Origin: Jacaranda mimosifolia
Taxonomy: Eukaryota > Streptophyta > Magnoliopsida > Lamiales > Bignoniaceae
NCBI GenBank assembly: GCA_018894105.1
Contig: CM032117.1
Location: 51,928,503-51,992,502, forward strand
Direction: 5' to 3'
DNA length: 64,000 nucleotides
Below are positions 31,132 through 43,331 of this stretch, piece by piece; within the stretch, counting starts at the first letter, position 1, and each line of letters opens with the position of its first letter. Below the pieces are notes generated by a model. It was not told the DNA's origin. It worked only from the letters and a program-made list of their open reading frames with translations, and searched no databases. Both the position numbers and the translations under genes were made by a program.

Positions 31132-34100
31132 CACTACAAGAGAGCAGGGTTTTAGAGACGGAAAAATCCGTCTCTAATACCCTATTTTCCGTCTCTGAAT
31201 AAAATAGAGATGGAATAACTTTGTCTCTAAAAGCATGGCTGAAAGCCTTGTCTCTGATTCAGTGGCTAAATAAATTCTGTCTCTGAATTTACAGACGGAC
31301 CTATATCTGTCTCAAATCCGTCTTTAATTTCTAATATTTTTTAGGCAAAAATCCATCTTTGATTTCGTAGATCTTCTGTCTTTAATTCCGTCTGCAAATT
31401 TATAAATATATAAAATGAACCGTCTCTAATTCCATCTTTAACTCGGCTATTGATTTTCAAAATCCATCTCTCATTCCATCTCTAATTTCACTATTATTTA
31501 TTAATGTCCGTCTCTAGTTTCGTCTTTGATTTTGCCTTCAAAGTTGATGTCATCTATTGATATTTGAACCTCTAATTTAATTTTTAAATCTAATCAATTT
31601 TCAAATTTATTTATACCCTTGATATTTTTTTCTTTAAATCCAAATTTAATCCCAAACATAATAAGCTCATTATTACATTGCTATACATCAAATAACATTA
31701 ACTTCTAAAGCAAGCACACTAACCATTCACAAATAACATTAATTCATTAAACACATTACAAAAATGTCATGAAAAGAGCGTATTTTAACCATCCACAACA
31801 ATTGATACCATGATCTTAGAATCAAATAAACGAGTTCTTCAAATATTAATCTAATTGTTGAAAATGAAAGCATTAGCAATGGCCACTGATATCTTGTTGC
31901 TCCTAGCATCCAAATCTACCAGAGTTGATAGTTTCTATAACCCAGATCTTAAACAACTTATAGATCACCTCTTCTAGCCTCTCTTTCTAGAGTGTCTTCT
32001 TCCTCTTCCAAGCCTCCTTGAAACTTAGTCAAACACCTCCCATATGCTTTCCTAAACTTAGTCGAACACCTCCGATATGCTTTTCTTCTGGAAAACTTTT
32101 CTTCTGTAATTATTGGCATCTGCAATGCTAATAATTAATTTCTGCGCCAATGATCAGATTACTTCGGCAATAAAACATATTCCATATTCATCTTTTACCA
32201 CTAATAAGTTGAAGGCAAGCCAAGCATACCGTTGTGAAACACCGCATTGAGATACCTATGAAATATATGATTGAGAAAGGTAAGATATTTCGATCAGCTT
32301 TATCTTTACAAACTCATAATATATAGTGGTAATGTTGTTAAATTCTCTAAGCCCTACCACATGCATTGATGAATATTAAGAGTATACAAGAGATCTATAT
32401 CCAAAGTCTGAAAAGAAAAGATGTTATTATATTAATTTCCTTAAAATTATGCCCAAAGAAATACTTATAATTATTCAATTAGCAACGTTAAGCACCGAAA
32501 TAATTAGTGCTTGAAATCTATATCCATATCCATATCCAAATAGTTTACTAGTACCTTGAAATCTTTTCTAGTGTTCTATTTAGATACTTCTAAAAGTCAA
32601 AGTTACTTTCTTCAACAAAATGGGCACGGATAGAACGATAAGATTAAACTAAGTTATCAAGTTTAAAGTTGATTTAGCAAAAAATTTGGGGAATCTCTAA
32701 TTAAAACACTAGAAAATTACCTTGATGAACCCATGTCAAAGAGTAAAATAGTGTCCTATGTGAATAGATACAAAGAATTGGTGAAGAAACTAACCTGGTA
32801 AAATGCGTTAAACATCATATGCAAGTTCATATAATAGAAAATATTAGTCAGAGAATTATCATAAAGCGAAACTAGGATTACACGTGTCTTCTATTCACTC
32901 TATCAAATTTGATGTACTTGCAGCCTGCCCATGCTCTAAGCCATAGGTTTTGTGTAAAGGTATCCTATTCCTATACAGTGAACTAACTATGTGCATATCT
33001 AAGTGTTCCATTGGGAGTAATCAGTTTCCAGCCCTTTTGCTATACAAAAACTGTAAGCGAAAAGGAGCACCTGATCTTCACTACACAGGACTCTGCTGGG
33101 GGGGAGGGGGGAAACAGAAGCACAAAAACAGAGCATTTATATATCCTAAGCCAACAGTCCAAGCAACTCCCCTTCAGAGTTGCAAAACTGAACCAGAAGA
33201 GAAGCAGACCTGAAGACTGAATCATGATAAAAACTGTGCAACAAGAACCACTCACTTGAATCTAAAATATGGCCCCCTAGACTCTTTAGTTACAATATTT
33301 GTAAACTCATGAGGATTCAAAATCTATCTTCCCTCATAAAATTATTAATATCGCTAAATATCCATATAATTGTGTGTTCGATTTTCAGACAACGATTTAT
33401 TATTGGAGTTAGCTTTTAAGTAAGCCGACTTAATATGGTTTAACATGGACTCAGAATATACGAATTTGAGAATAAAATCTTTTGGTAAAACTTTACGAAA
33501 ATCAATTCAATTGAAAAACAACACTTCTAGAAAGCACCTATATAATATCAACTATGTGCATAATAAGCGCTTCAATTCAGCTAATTGGGAACAAGACTAT
33601 CTTAATGACCTGAAAACACACATATATATACACATGAGCAAACTTTCAATAGTTAGCACTACTCCATTCACAAATTTTCTGTATGTCCTGCTTCAGATAA
33701 ACCTATGCTTTGTTAGCTCTTAACATTTTTTCTGTCTGTTGAAACCCTTTTTTTATTATCCTTTATACAAAATAATTTATCTAAGCCAAAAACAACCAAG
33801 GACAAGGTCTCATGGTTGGAGGCAGCTACCAGGTTGCCAAATCCAAGCATTAATGCATCTAATAAGTTCTTTTAATTATAGGCAAACTTAAAAATTGTTA
33901 TTCTTCTAACTACATGAAAGTGATAGATAGATCCACTTTATCATAAATGATATTTAACATATATAAGAAAAACAAAATAAAACAAAACAAGAGAAGAAAA
34001 AAAGAAAAGAAACAGCAACAACTCCACATTAACTTCCAAATGTAAAGCATATCGGGGGACATGTAAAAATGAATTTAGCAATGCCCTGGTGAACTTCAGA

Positions 34101-35777
34101 TATATGAAAGTATGCTACTGACAAATAGTATGCTGCCGGAAATATTATGAGGATATAACAAAACAATCTAACAAAGAATAAGATGAAGGCAATTAGATTC
34201 ATCAAAATGGAATACCTGTTTAATTTCTTCTAACCAAGTAGTAAACTCGGGTGGTTATTCCTGCACAAGACCAAGGTATATACATAAAAAAGTGTAAGAA
34301 CATATTGTTGTATAAAAAAGTGCAACAAGCCTGATTTAATCTTTGAAGTGTTTTAAACAGAGCTTCCTCGTTTTTCTTTGACAACAACTACAGACAGAGA
34401 AAGAAAAGTGAATTATAGTGAGAAAACTTAGGAAAATAGGTTTCTAAATTATCCATGATCTAATTAGTACTATCCATTGGAAAGAGTAGAAAAGAATTAC
34501 CAAAGCAGTATTGCACTCTCTGTGAAGTTATCCAAGCATTAATCAATGAGTAATTCTAAGAATTACCAAAGAACAACTGCTTAAAAAAGATTGTCATCTA
34601 TAGAAATCTAGGAAATTAAACAGCATTTTCAGGTGATCATTCAACAATCAGATACTTAACTTTCAATATAGTTACATCTAAAATTAGTTTAACACATTAA
34701 AATCCAAAATAAAAACTTCATAAAAAGAGAAAAAAAAAAAAACTGAGTAAATCACCTTTAATCCGTGACTAACAGCAGCATCTATATCAATATGCCATTC
34801 TCCCGCTACCTCTTCACATGCTTCTCGTGATCTGACAATACAATGCTAGAATCGAACACTTCATTCCTCTCATTTAACCCTAAATATAAGTGCATGCTTA
34901 CCACGACTGTCCTCGATGCTCAGCACGAAGTACCTCGATGAATCTAGTGATGTGACACCAGTCACCCTCTGCTCCGAGTTGATAAAACAAGTCGTCGGAG
35001 TTCGAGTCCTTGATGGATCTTGCATTAGGTGTTGCACCGATCAGATCTTGTCGGACCAAGACGAGTTACTACATTTGTAGCTGCTGGTGGTGGACCAAGG
35101 AGGGATCTCGTATAAGGAGACTTCATGGACAACTAAGATCTGCTCGCCATTTCTCGATTTCAAAGCTTGATAGATTTTCTTCAATAAGAAAGGTGTAAAG
35201 AGGAAGAAACGTGGGTGGATTCAATGATTAGGGCTTTATTTTTGGGATGCAAATAATGTGTTATTTTTAATCGATGATTTTTGTGAAGAAATAAAGAATT
35301 TTAAAATATTAAATCAGTCCAGTGTGTCCGTACAAATTAGTAATGTATTTTGTTATTTCAAATATATATATATATTAATTTTATAAAATCAGAGATAGAA
35401 ATGAATGAGATTTAAAAAAAAAATTCAAAATTTGTCTTTATTAAGTTATGAATCAGTCTTTGAGTTAATAATTTAGAGATGGATTTTTTTTAGTCTCAAA
35501 TCTTATTTGATAAAAAAAATAAAAATTGGTGGATTAAAGATGAAATTTAGTTTTATCTCAGAATCTGTCCATAAATCCATTTTAGTGTTGTCATATATTA
35601 TTTTATTTTATTAAATTAAGACAGAATTCAAATTTGTAACTAAAGTAGTCTCTAATTTGTAACTTATTTAGACAGAATTTGATTCTGTCTTTAAATTTGT
35701 CCTTGATTTGTGAAATTAGAGACTGAATTTTTTCCATCTCTAAATTTTCGTCTCTAAAAGTTTGTTCTCTTGTAGTG
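31132..35777. mobile_element. Non-autonomous CACTA transposon 2, 4.6 kb
   Basis: Left end CACTACAAGAGAGCAGGG; right end, inverted, CACTACAAGAGAACAAAC. Both are followed by TTTTAGAGACG. The 3-bp duplication TGT is exact on both sides (31129-31131 and 35778-35780). The subterminal zones (31150-31560 and 35440-35770) repeat CCGTCTCTAA / TTAGAGACGG motifs many times. No transposase ORF is visible, so it depends on another element. The interior holds a possible captured gene fragment at about 34756-35130. Confidence 0.92.
34756..35130 (-). pseudogene. Possible captured host-gene fragment (two exons) inside CACTA 2
   Basis: On the minus strand, 35130-34902 contains a coding-like stretch (DLFYQLGAEGDWCHITRFIE, then VLRAEHRGQS). 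It ends at a donor GTAAGC. A 70-bp intron (34901-34832) ends TATTGTCAG, followed by a 76-bp exon-like piece (REACEEVAGEWHIDIDAAVS) and then a second donor GTGATT at 34755. The exon boundaries and lengths look like a real plant gene. Joining the two in phase would give a stop at the junction, so it is not functional as it stands. I do not recognise the gene. CACTA elements are known to carry host gene pieces. Confidence 0.5.
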
Positions 35778-35780
35778 TGT

Positions 35781-36330
35781 TCACCAATCAAATTATTCAA
35801 AATCTCCCTGTCAAAATTTAAAAAAAATAGCAAAATTTAATTAATTAATTAATTAATTAATTAGGGTAGGGTAAAATTAAAATTGAACTTATAATATACT
35901 TTTAATATGAAAATCAAGTATTCAAATTGAAAGTATGGGCCTTGATGATATAAAAAAAAAGTAAGACTTTAAGGGGTAAAATAGTAAAAATAAAATAAAA
36001 GGACCCAATTAAATAATTAAGATCAGTAAGCGCGACTAATTAAGCTCATCAAGATGAGCACCAAACACATTTGTAGTAAAAATTCTAACTTTTAATTCAC
36101 CGACTTTCGAAAAGAATCTTATTTCTACTTTTAAATAGCAAACTCGTCAAACTTGATGAGCTCTTCTTTTTTATCTTTCTAAATGGCTCAACCTCCATCA
36201 AAATTTGGGAGATCATCCTAAACCTCTTCTCTGGGCTTTTCCATTTCCTCACCGTGAATCTCCAAAGTAGTAAGAAAGAGTTGGTTGCCAAGGTTTTGGT
36301 GGTTAATGAATGATAATGATGTTTTTTTAA
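35781..36330 (+). mobile_element. LTR-like remnant flanking CACTA 2
   Basis: Contains a (TTAA)n run (about 35836-35862), then TTAGGGTAGGGTAAAATTAAA, resembling 25244-25270. Together with 30990-31128 on the other side of CACTA 2 it appears to be an old repeat split by that insertion. Ends cannot be defined. Confidence 0.35.
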
Positions 36331-36339
36331 TATTTATTG

Positions 36340-37184
36340 GATAATATTAGAATTCATTAGAATTCGAACTCCAAATTTTATATTTATATGTAAAAGTGCG
36401 ATGCATGTACATTTTATGATGATAATTGATAATATAAAAAATCTAATTGAGATAGAAAATAAATGAAAAAAGTTTTAAGCTTTAGTGCAAATCGTCTTTT
36501 TTGTGGCTAATTAGGAAATGACATTCAAGAATGACCCTTGCTCCACTTACCCAAGAAGGAATATGCAAGGTGTGTCCGCCATGCTTCCTTTGATGAGTGG
36601 AAAAATATTTTTACATTAACTACCATACGTACAGCAAATCCTTTAATTTCATTGCTATATGAAACTAATCAGCTTGGATTTTTATGCAATTGTGCTTTGA
36701 ATTTTATTTATTTAATTTTCCTTGAGGTTATAGGAGGGGCAGAATATTTAATTATGAGGAAGTGAGAAACTCTAGACGAGCTTCGTTAGGTTTATTAACT
36801 TTCACATGTTTATGGTGGAAGAAAAGCTCAAGACTTCACTAACCAACCAATATAAAACAGATACAAATTAATGTGTGAAGTTTAATTAATATGGATACAA
36901 GACACTGTGAAATACCTATTATAGGTAAATAAATATAACATTCAAACTCAACAAGTCTGCTCTCAATATTATCTGCATGTACGTACAATCCTAAGTAATA
37001 TCGTGCCTCTTCAGTTCCACACTATCTTTTTGTCGAAAGTTTGAACGTCTAATTTTTATTTTTGGATTCATCTCTACTGTCCATAATCTCGAACAAAGTT
37101 GAAGCATTCTTCATCAATGTTAGCTGTTACTCATTCCAAAACACGCCACAGTACTCTTCAATCATCCAACCTTACTAGCTCGTC
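36340..37184 (+). repeat. Upstream duplicated flank of F-box gene 2
   Basis: This non-coding stretch matches, with gaps, 48270-48560 plus 58290-59250 upstream of F-box gene 3. Shared segments include GATGCATGTMCATTTTATGA, CCGCATGCTTCCTTT-type text, TGTGCTTTGAATTTTATTTA, CGAGCTTCGTTAGGTT and CTCTTCAGTTCCACACT. It is the 5' part of the segmental duplication that created copies 2 and 3. Confidence 0.8.
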
Positions 37185-37194
37185 TTTATATATA
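37185..37194 (+). promoter_or_regulatory. TATA box candidate, F-box gene 2
   Basis: TTTATATATA, about 79 bp before the ATG. The same motif is at 59252-59261 before copy 3, at the same distance from the shared palindrome. Confidence 0.5.
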
Positions 37195-37236
37195 CACTCA
37201 CACAGACGTATATATGTATGTAGGCTAGCGCTCATC

Positions 37237-37250
37237 TGTAAGCGCTTACA
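37237..37250. promoter_or_regulatory. 14-bp perfect palindrome before F-box gene 2
   Basis: TGTAAGCGCTTACA equals its own reverse complement. Identical in copy 3 (59270-59283) and one base different in copy 1 (26740-26753). It lies 22 bp before the ATG, so probably in the 5' leader. Confidence 0.6.
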
Positions 37251-37272
37251 AGAACGCCAATCTTAGACATAT

Positions 37273-38385
37273 ATGGGTTGCAAAAGGTCATCGTCGTCCC
37301 TGAGATCATCCGCAGCTATAATCGGCAGCAATGACGATTTATTGATTGAAATCCTTCTCTTCTTGCCCGCAAAGTCCCTTATTAGATTTCAATTGCTTAG
37401 CAGACACTGGCGCTCTCTTATCTTCTCCAGGAGCTTTTGCAATCTCCACACTCCCAATCATCGCCGCTGCAGCCGCGGAACTCAGCCCTCATTCCTCCTG
37501 CGTTCTATATACAGTACATCACAATTTTTCATATGTCATCCGACCATGAAAAAACTTGTCCCGTTCCGTTTCAGATATGCCCACCTGAAAATCTTGCAAT
37601 GTTGTAATGGGCTGTTCTTGCTTGAGTGCAGAAATTCTCCGTATGGTCGCAAAGACTACTTTATTTGCAATCCTATCACAAGGAAATACAGGAAATTGTT
37701 GCTCAAGGAAGGTTTTTCTGGACTTTGCCTAGTGTTTGATCCTTCAAAATCACCGTATTACAAGGTTTATAGCTTTAGAAGTAGTAGGGAATATTCTCAG
37801 TGGTTTGACGTGTATGATTCTGAGACTCATACATAGAAGGTTGGGGGTGAAACTTCTAGTACTGAACGGCCCCGTAAAATTAAAATCTTCAATGGGATTT
37901 ACTGGAACAATGGCATATTTTTAATTAGACCTCGTGGATGGTCCATTTGTTTCTGTCTGGATTTGGAAGATAACTTTTATTGGGATAATAGTGAAATACC
38001 CAGAATTCTTTCTCCAGGAGCAAAGAAAAACCATGTCATGGAATCAAATGGGCATATGCATTGTGTGACGCTCTCCGTACAACCGGATAAGAACTATTTA
38101 TGTGTGTTTGAGATGGACAAAAAAGATTGGAGTTGGTTTATCAAGTATGAGGCTAATCTCAATGAGATTTCAGATATCAGTTTGCTTGGGATGATTAGAG
38201 GAGAGAGGGAAGAAGAAACCTTATTGTTGTTTCATGTTCCTGGTAAGATAATGGTTTACAGTTTTTTCGATAAGATTTTTGAAGTGCTGGTAGACTTCAC
38301 AACAGAGTACTATTTTGAGAAGGGCAATTTGCAGTTTCAATTTAAGGATGCGTACCAACTCATCGACACTCTTGCTCCTGTGTGA
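37273..38385 (+). pseudogene. F-box protein copy 2, interrupted by a single TAG
   Basis: A 370-codon frame homologous throughout to copies 1 and 3, with one in-frame TAG at 37834-37836 (codon 188). Copies 1 and 3 have Trp there (THTWKDGG), so one G-to-A change explains it. The frame stays open on both sides to the normal stop. As it stands it would give a 187-residue protein with the F-box (DDLLIEILLFLPAKSLIRFQ) and about half of the associated domain. Re-start at a later Met (37963) would lack the F-box. The rest shows no other damage, so the break is recent, or a base-calling error is possible. Leader with TATA and palindrome is conserved. Confidence 0.93.
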
Positions 38386-39852
38386 TTTGTTATTAAATTT
38401 TATTTTCTATGTGGATTTTATTACGGAATATTTTGGCCTTATTCTCCTATGTTTTGGCCAATTTGTATGAAATTTTTTTGGGGGAATAGGATTTTGGGAG
38501 AATTTTTTTTTTCTTTTTTTGTGGGGTGGAGGGGGGGGGGGGAATATATATATATTTATGTGTGTATATATATATATTATATGTATGTATATATTCTATG
38601 TAATTTTAGATGGTTAAATGATTACCTTTCAATGACGATACTTAGCTTCGTATCTTAAAAAACATGAAGTTAAACAAATTTAATTTATAATTCTCCAAAT
38701 GTTTATCAAGTTGCTACAATTTTTGTTGAAGAAAATAATCATAATATATAAGTGGAGCAAGATATTATTATCCATGCATATTAAGGTCATAAACACAGAG
38801 TCATGGTATATGTAATTGTTGATATATTGTTGTAATAAAATGATGTGTAACTAATTCAATTTATGTTTTATTTTGAAATTCATATTTTTATAATTTAAAC
38901 ATTAGCAAATGATGTATTATTTGGAAGAAATATTTATTATTCATGAGATTATAATTATATCTTAATTATAAAAATCGGCTAATATCATAATTATATCATA
39001 ATTGTTGATGTCGCTTTATATAAAAAATATAATTATTGTGTATTAATTATAAATTAATTATTTTTATTAATTAAAATATTATTATTTAATTATTTATTAT
39101 TTATGATTTATATATAAATAAAATTTAGTTATTTATTTAAATAAAATAAAATATATAAAATTATAACACTTAATAATGATTCATCAAATTAAAAAATAAA
39201 TAATTTTATATTATATGAAACTAAATCATCTTAAATTATTTATTAGACAAATAAATGCAATATTTAATTATATGTGAAATATGAAACATAATTAATATAA
39301 ATAACAAGTTGTAAATAATTAAATAAATTAATTTAATAAATTATTTATTTATTTTTACTCATTATTTAATTAATATATTATTTAATAAATAAATTACTTA
39401 GTAATGATCAAAATAATTTTTCCTTAATTTTAATTAATTATTTCGATAATTAATTTAATTATATTAATATTAATTTATTAAAATTAATAGATTATTAGAT
39501 AATTATCACACTATAATTAATTTTTTATAACAATTTTAAATAAATGTGAATATTAATATTTAATAAAGATTAATCTTTTTGAAGAAGATTTATTTATTTA
39601 TTATATCAAATTAAAACATCTTAAATTATTTATTAAATAAATAAATATAATATTTAATTAATACATTGAATATTAAATATAACTAATACTTTATTTAATT
39701 AATAAATAATTTAATTAATTTAGCACGGTATATAGTAAATAAATTATTTATTAATTTAATTAGTTTTTTTGACAATCAGTTTAATTAAATATATAAACAT
39801 AAGTTTTAGAATTTTTTAAATAGTAAAATTTTAATATTTTCATATATGTAAA

Positions 39853-39910
<58 letters not shown>

Positions 39911-40132
39911 GAGAGAGTGATAAATGAAGGAGTCACATGAAAGATGGAGTGAAAAAATGAGGGGGTAGGTGTGGTTTTTAGGGTGCAGGATTTTTGAGGT
40001 GAATTGTGAGGGATTTTTTGAGTATAAAATTGTAATATTTTAAGAAAAATATTGGAGAATGTGCCTGCATTTTGAAATTATTTTGAGGGTTGGAAAAATT
40101 TTCTCAAAACGTAGGAAAACAAGCCTTTTGTT
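38386..40132. other. Low-complexity insertion downstream of F-box gene 2
   Basis: Bases 38386-38425 and 40133-40220 both resemble the region right after F-box gene 3 (60420-60535), so about 1.7 kb of extra sequence separates them here. It holds a G-run (about 38529-38542), TATATA repeats (38543-38595), a long AT-rich stretch of TTAATTATTTATT type (38860-39840) and a compound microsatellite (39853-39909). No gene. Confidence 0.55.
39853..39909 (+). repeat. Compound (TG)n(AG)n microsatellite
   Basis: A (TG) run of about 11 units is directly followed by an (AG) run of about 17 units. Confidence 0.9.
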
Positions 40133-40269
40133 TTTGGGTGCCTAAGAAATTAAGGTTAATGCTTGATTTTGTTATAGAGTTTTGCACTTTTCATTTATCA
40201 CTCTTAGTGTCGTGCTAGGCACAAATCAAACTAATTAAATTAAAAATATATTTTATCATATGATATAAA

Positions 40270-43200
40270 TCTAGCGCCCCGCTCGGAAGGTGTCTGCCTC
40301 ACGCCAAGGAGCTATCCCATATTTTTCCACAATAATTTAAATCAAATACGCACCTCCCTAAGTTGAGATGCAACCAATTAAGACTTAAAACCATTACATA
40401 CAAAATAACCGATAGGCCCATAAAATTACGTCTCCCAAATAGCATTCAGATACATCAACTGTTCAATCTTAACTATGTTTAGGTACAAGCCCAAAGCGTC
40501 ATCTCACAGCACACAATATATATATATATATATATATATACATACATGCCATAGATCTTAAATTCAAACTTGACATATCACAACATCTCTAGGTCAAGCT
40601 GAACGATTTGGTGAACCCATATGTACATATAATCACCTAATCTATTACAAAATAGATCCTCCTAGCCAAGCTATAAGCTCATGTACTTCATTTAGTTATG
40701 TATGGGGAAAATCAAGAATAACGAAAGGGGGGTAAGTCCAAAGGACTTAGTGAGGGGAAACATAATAAATAGAAAAATGGATATGTCAAAAAAGCAGTAA
40801 TTCTACAGATTATCAACTAACAAGACATTTTAATTGGAAACACGAATATGTTGTACATGAACATTTTCAAATTCAACAAATGGATAGACGACTAAAGGGT
40901 ACTAGGTTGGGAGACTTCACCGTCAGCTCGTTCGGCCTGGTCATCTATCCGATCTAGTTCGGGAGACTTCACCATCATTATTGCTCTATGAACATAGTAC
41001 AAATAGAATCAAACAAACCCAAGCGTAATATGCAATTCAATTAACTCAAAATATAATATGCATATCAGATTCTCCTTATTCCTCCCATATAGGACAAGAA
41101 TCCAAGCATGATAGCTTGATACATAACAGGACCCCAAGCGTTCCACTTGGCGCTTATCAAGAATCCAAGCATTCAGCTAGATTGGCACTCAACCCATACA
41201 AGTTCCCTTACATATGCACATATCAACACATTCAATAAACAAATTTGCAGATAAGGCCAAACAAATGATATAAAGAATGAAATAAGACAGAAGAGCTAAA
41301 CATGAGTAGGTCGGCAAGACCAAATATCAACGAAATAAACAGGGAAGCTGATAAAGCTATGGGTTATATTGGATAATATCAAATAGGACAAAGAAAGTTC
41401 TGGGCACTAGAGCGAACATTTTCAAGTATAACAAGTGAACTCAAGAAAATTCAGATAATCAAGGAAAAACGATCCAGGAATTCAACAATCACAAGAATCG
41501 AACAATCCAAGACAATAACTTCCCAGATACAAAGTAAGCTTAACCCTTACAAGGTATACAATACAAATACCAGGTAGATGTACACAAGGCAAATACCAAA
41601 TCGGTAGACCCTCACCTTAAAACTCCGCAGAGATGATATCCATGCCCTACAGTTTGGAAGACTTTGGATCCTTGCTACCTATTCCAAAAGGGCGTATCCA
41701 ATATCGAAATTCTTGTATCATTCCTAAACAATAACCAAACCGTTTACATCTTAGTACCGACTGTTTTACAATTAATACTATATTTTAAGGTTAAATCCTG
41801 AAATCATCGCAAGATGTCATGCTAACTATTTCCATTATTGCTATAATACCACCGATTAACGAATCAATTCAAGTTTCTATTTTTCAATCATCCTTACAAC
41901 GTTACACAAAATTTAGGCCTAATTATACCAATTAATTGAACTAGTGATAATTATGTTCTAATTTCCAATCTGGGCCCACTAGCGCGGTACATAACTCATA
42001 TATCCAAATGTTTTGGTTTGTCACTATGAATCCTAATCCAATCTTTTCGATCCATAATTACAATTCGATGCAATTAATGTAAACTAACATAAAAAATCAA
42101 CTTAACATTTTTAACCAAATCGAATCAGAAGGCATTTAACCATTTGAACAGAATTTTACCTAAAATCCTAATGTGATGTTCTAAGCCCATAAATTCTAAA
42201 TTTATATCATCCTTACGAATTTTACATGTTCTCCAAATTATAATCAATCCTTGTAACATCACACAATTAGATTTCTCAATTATGTCAATTATCTTAATTT
42301 AATGAAAATTAGCCTCTAGATAATGATCAGAGTCCATATATTGCTTTATATGAAAATCCTATACAGTCATTCCGGTCTATAATCAAAATTCGGTCCAATT
42401 AACTTATTTTCACATTAGAATTTAGGTGAACAACTCAATCAGACTAAATCATGAATCAAACTATTTGATTAACCGGTATTTTACCTAAACGACCAAATCC
42501 GAAGCCAATCTTCATGCGATGACAACCCACATGTACTCAGATCGCCGCTGCGATGAAACTGGTGGTCAATTGCGACACCACCAACTTGTGCACCTCCTCA
42601 AACTGAAGAAAACCCCTTTATTAATTTTATCTTCAACCACTACCATGACAGTCAATTAAGTCAAAAACCTCTTGCTCCACCGCCGACTGCCGTCACATAT
42701 TTTCCTCAATTCCATCATCGCCAATGGTCAGAACTGGAAATTGAAGCCACCACCTTGACCCTTGAACTGAGCTCGTCAAAACCCATACATTGGTTGCCGT
42801 CAACAGTCGCTAACAGCATCCTACCCATCACCACCACTGCTGCTCTGCCTCGATTTTGAAATTTTCGGCAATTTGTCGGCCGGTTTGGGGTGTTGTGGGT
42901 ATAGTTGAGTTCATTGCGACGAGAGGAAGCTAATGGATAGTTTAGTTTTTGGTTTTGGCCGTTGCCGAAGGGAGTTCGCCTGTGTGGGTGATGAGGGTTG
43001 CATGAAGAAATGTGAAGAAATTGGGGGGGGGGGGGAGGGTTTCTATATAAAAAGCAATTTTCAGAAATTGCAAATTTGACCCCAAAACTCATCTTAGATT
43101 TCAATTGAATCCTTCAGTTCTCTAAGTGCCTCACATTAACCCCCAAAATTCTTTCCCCAACTTCAATTAAGTCCCCAAACTAATTAGTGTGCTATATTAA

Positions 43201-43326
43201 CCCGGTTGACCAAAATTAATTCAAAATTGACCCCCAAAACTTTAAATTTTCCTGTAATTAAGTCCTCTTTATTTATATTTAAAAAGAAATCTTATTTTCT
43301 AAAACATCAAATTTAATGGTGTTACA
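40270..43326 (-). mobile_element. Solo LTR of a chromovirus-type gypsy element, 3.06 kb
   Basis: On the minus strand it starts TGTAACACC at 43326 and ends GGGCGCTAGA at 40270, the last bases being a likely mutation of GGCGCTACA. TGTAACACC starts are usual for long LTRs of Tekay/Del-type plant chromoviruses. The 5-bp duplication ATAAA is exact on both sides (40265-40269 and 43327-43331). A minus-strand TATA-like TTTTATATAG lies at about 43045-43054. Minus-strand GGGGTCAATTTTGAATT-type text near the start is typical of these LTRs. No internal gag-pol is present, which indicates LTR-LTR recombination. The 129-codon frame at 42715-43104 is inside it and is not credited as a gene. Confidence 0.8.
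40515..40541. repeat. (AT)n microsatellite inside the solo LTR
   Basis: About 13 consecutive AT/TA units within the LTR. Confidence 0.85.
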
Positions 43327-43331
43327 ATAAA

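Noticed and set aside
38449..38658. 69-codon frame after F-box gene 2
   Set aside because: Made of the G-run and TATATA microsatellite.
42715..43104. 129-codon minus-strand frame
   Set aside because: It lies wholly inside the 3.06-kb solo LTR, is Arg/Asn/Pro-rich with no recognisable domain, and fits GC-richer LTR leader sequence.
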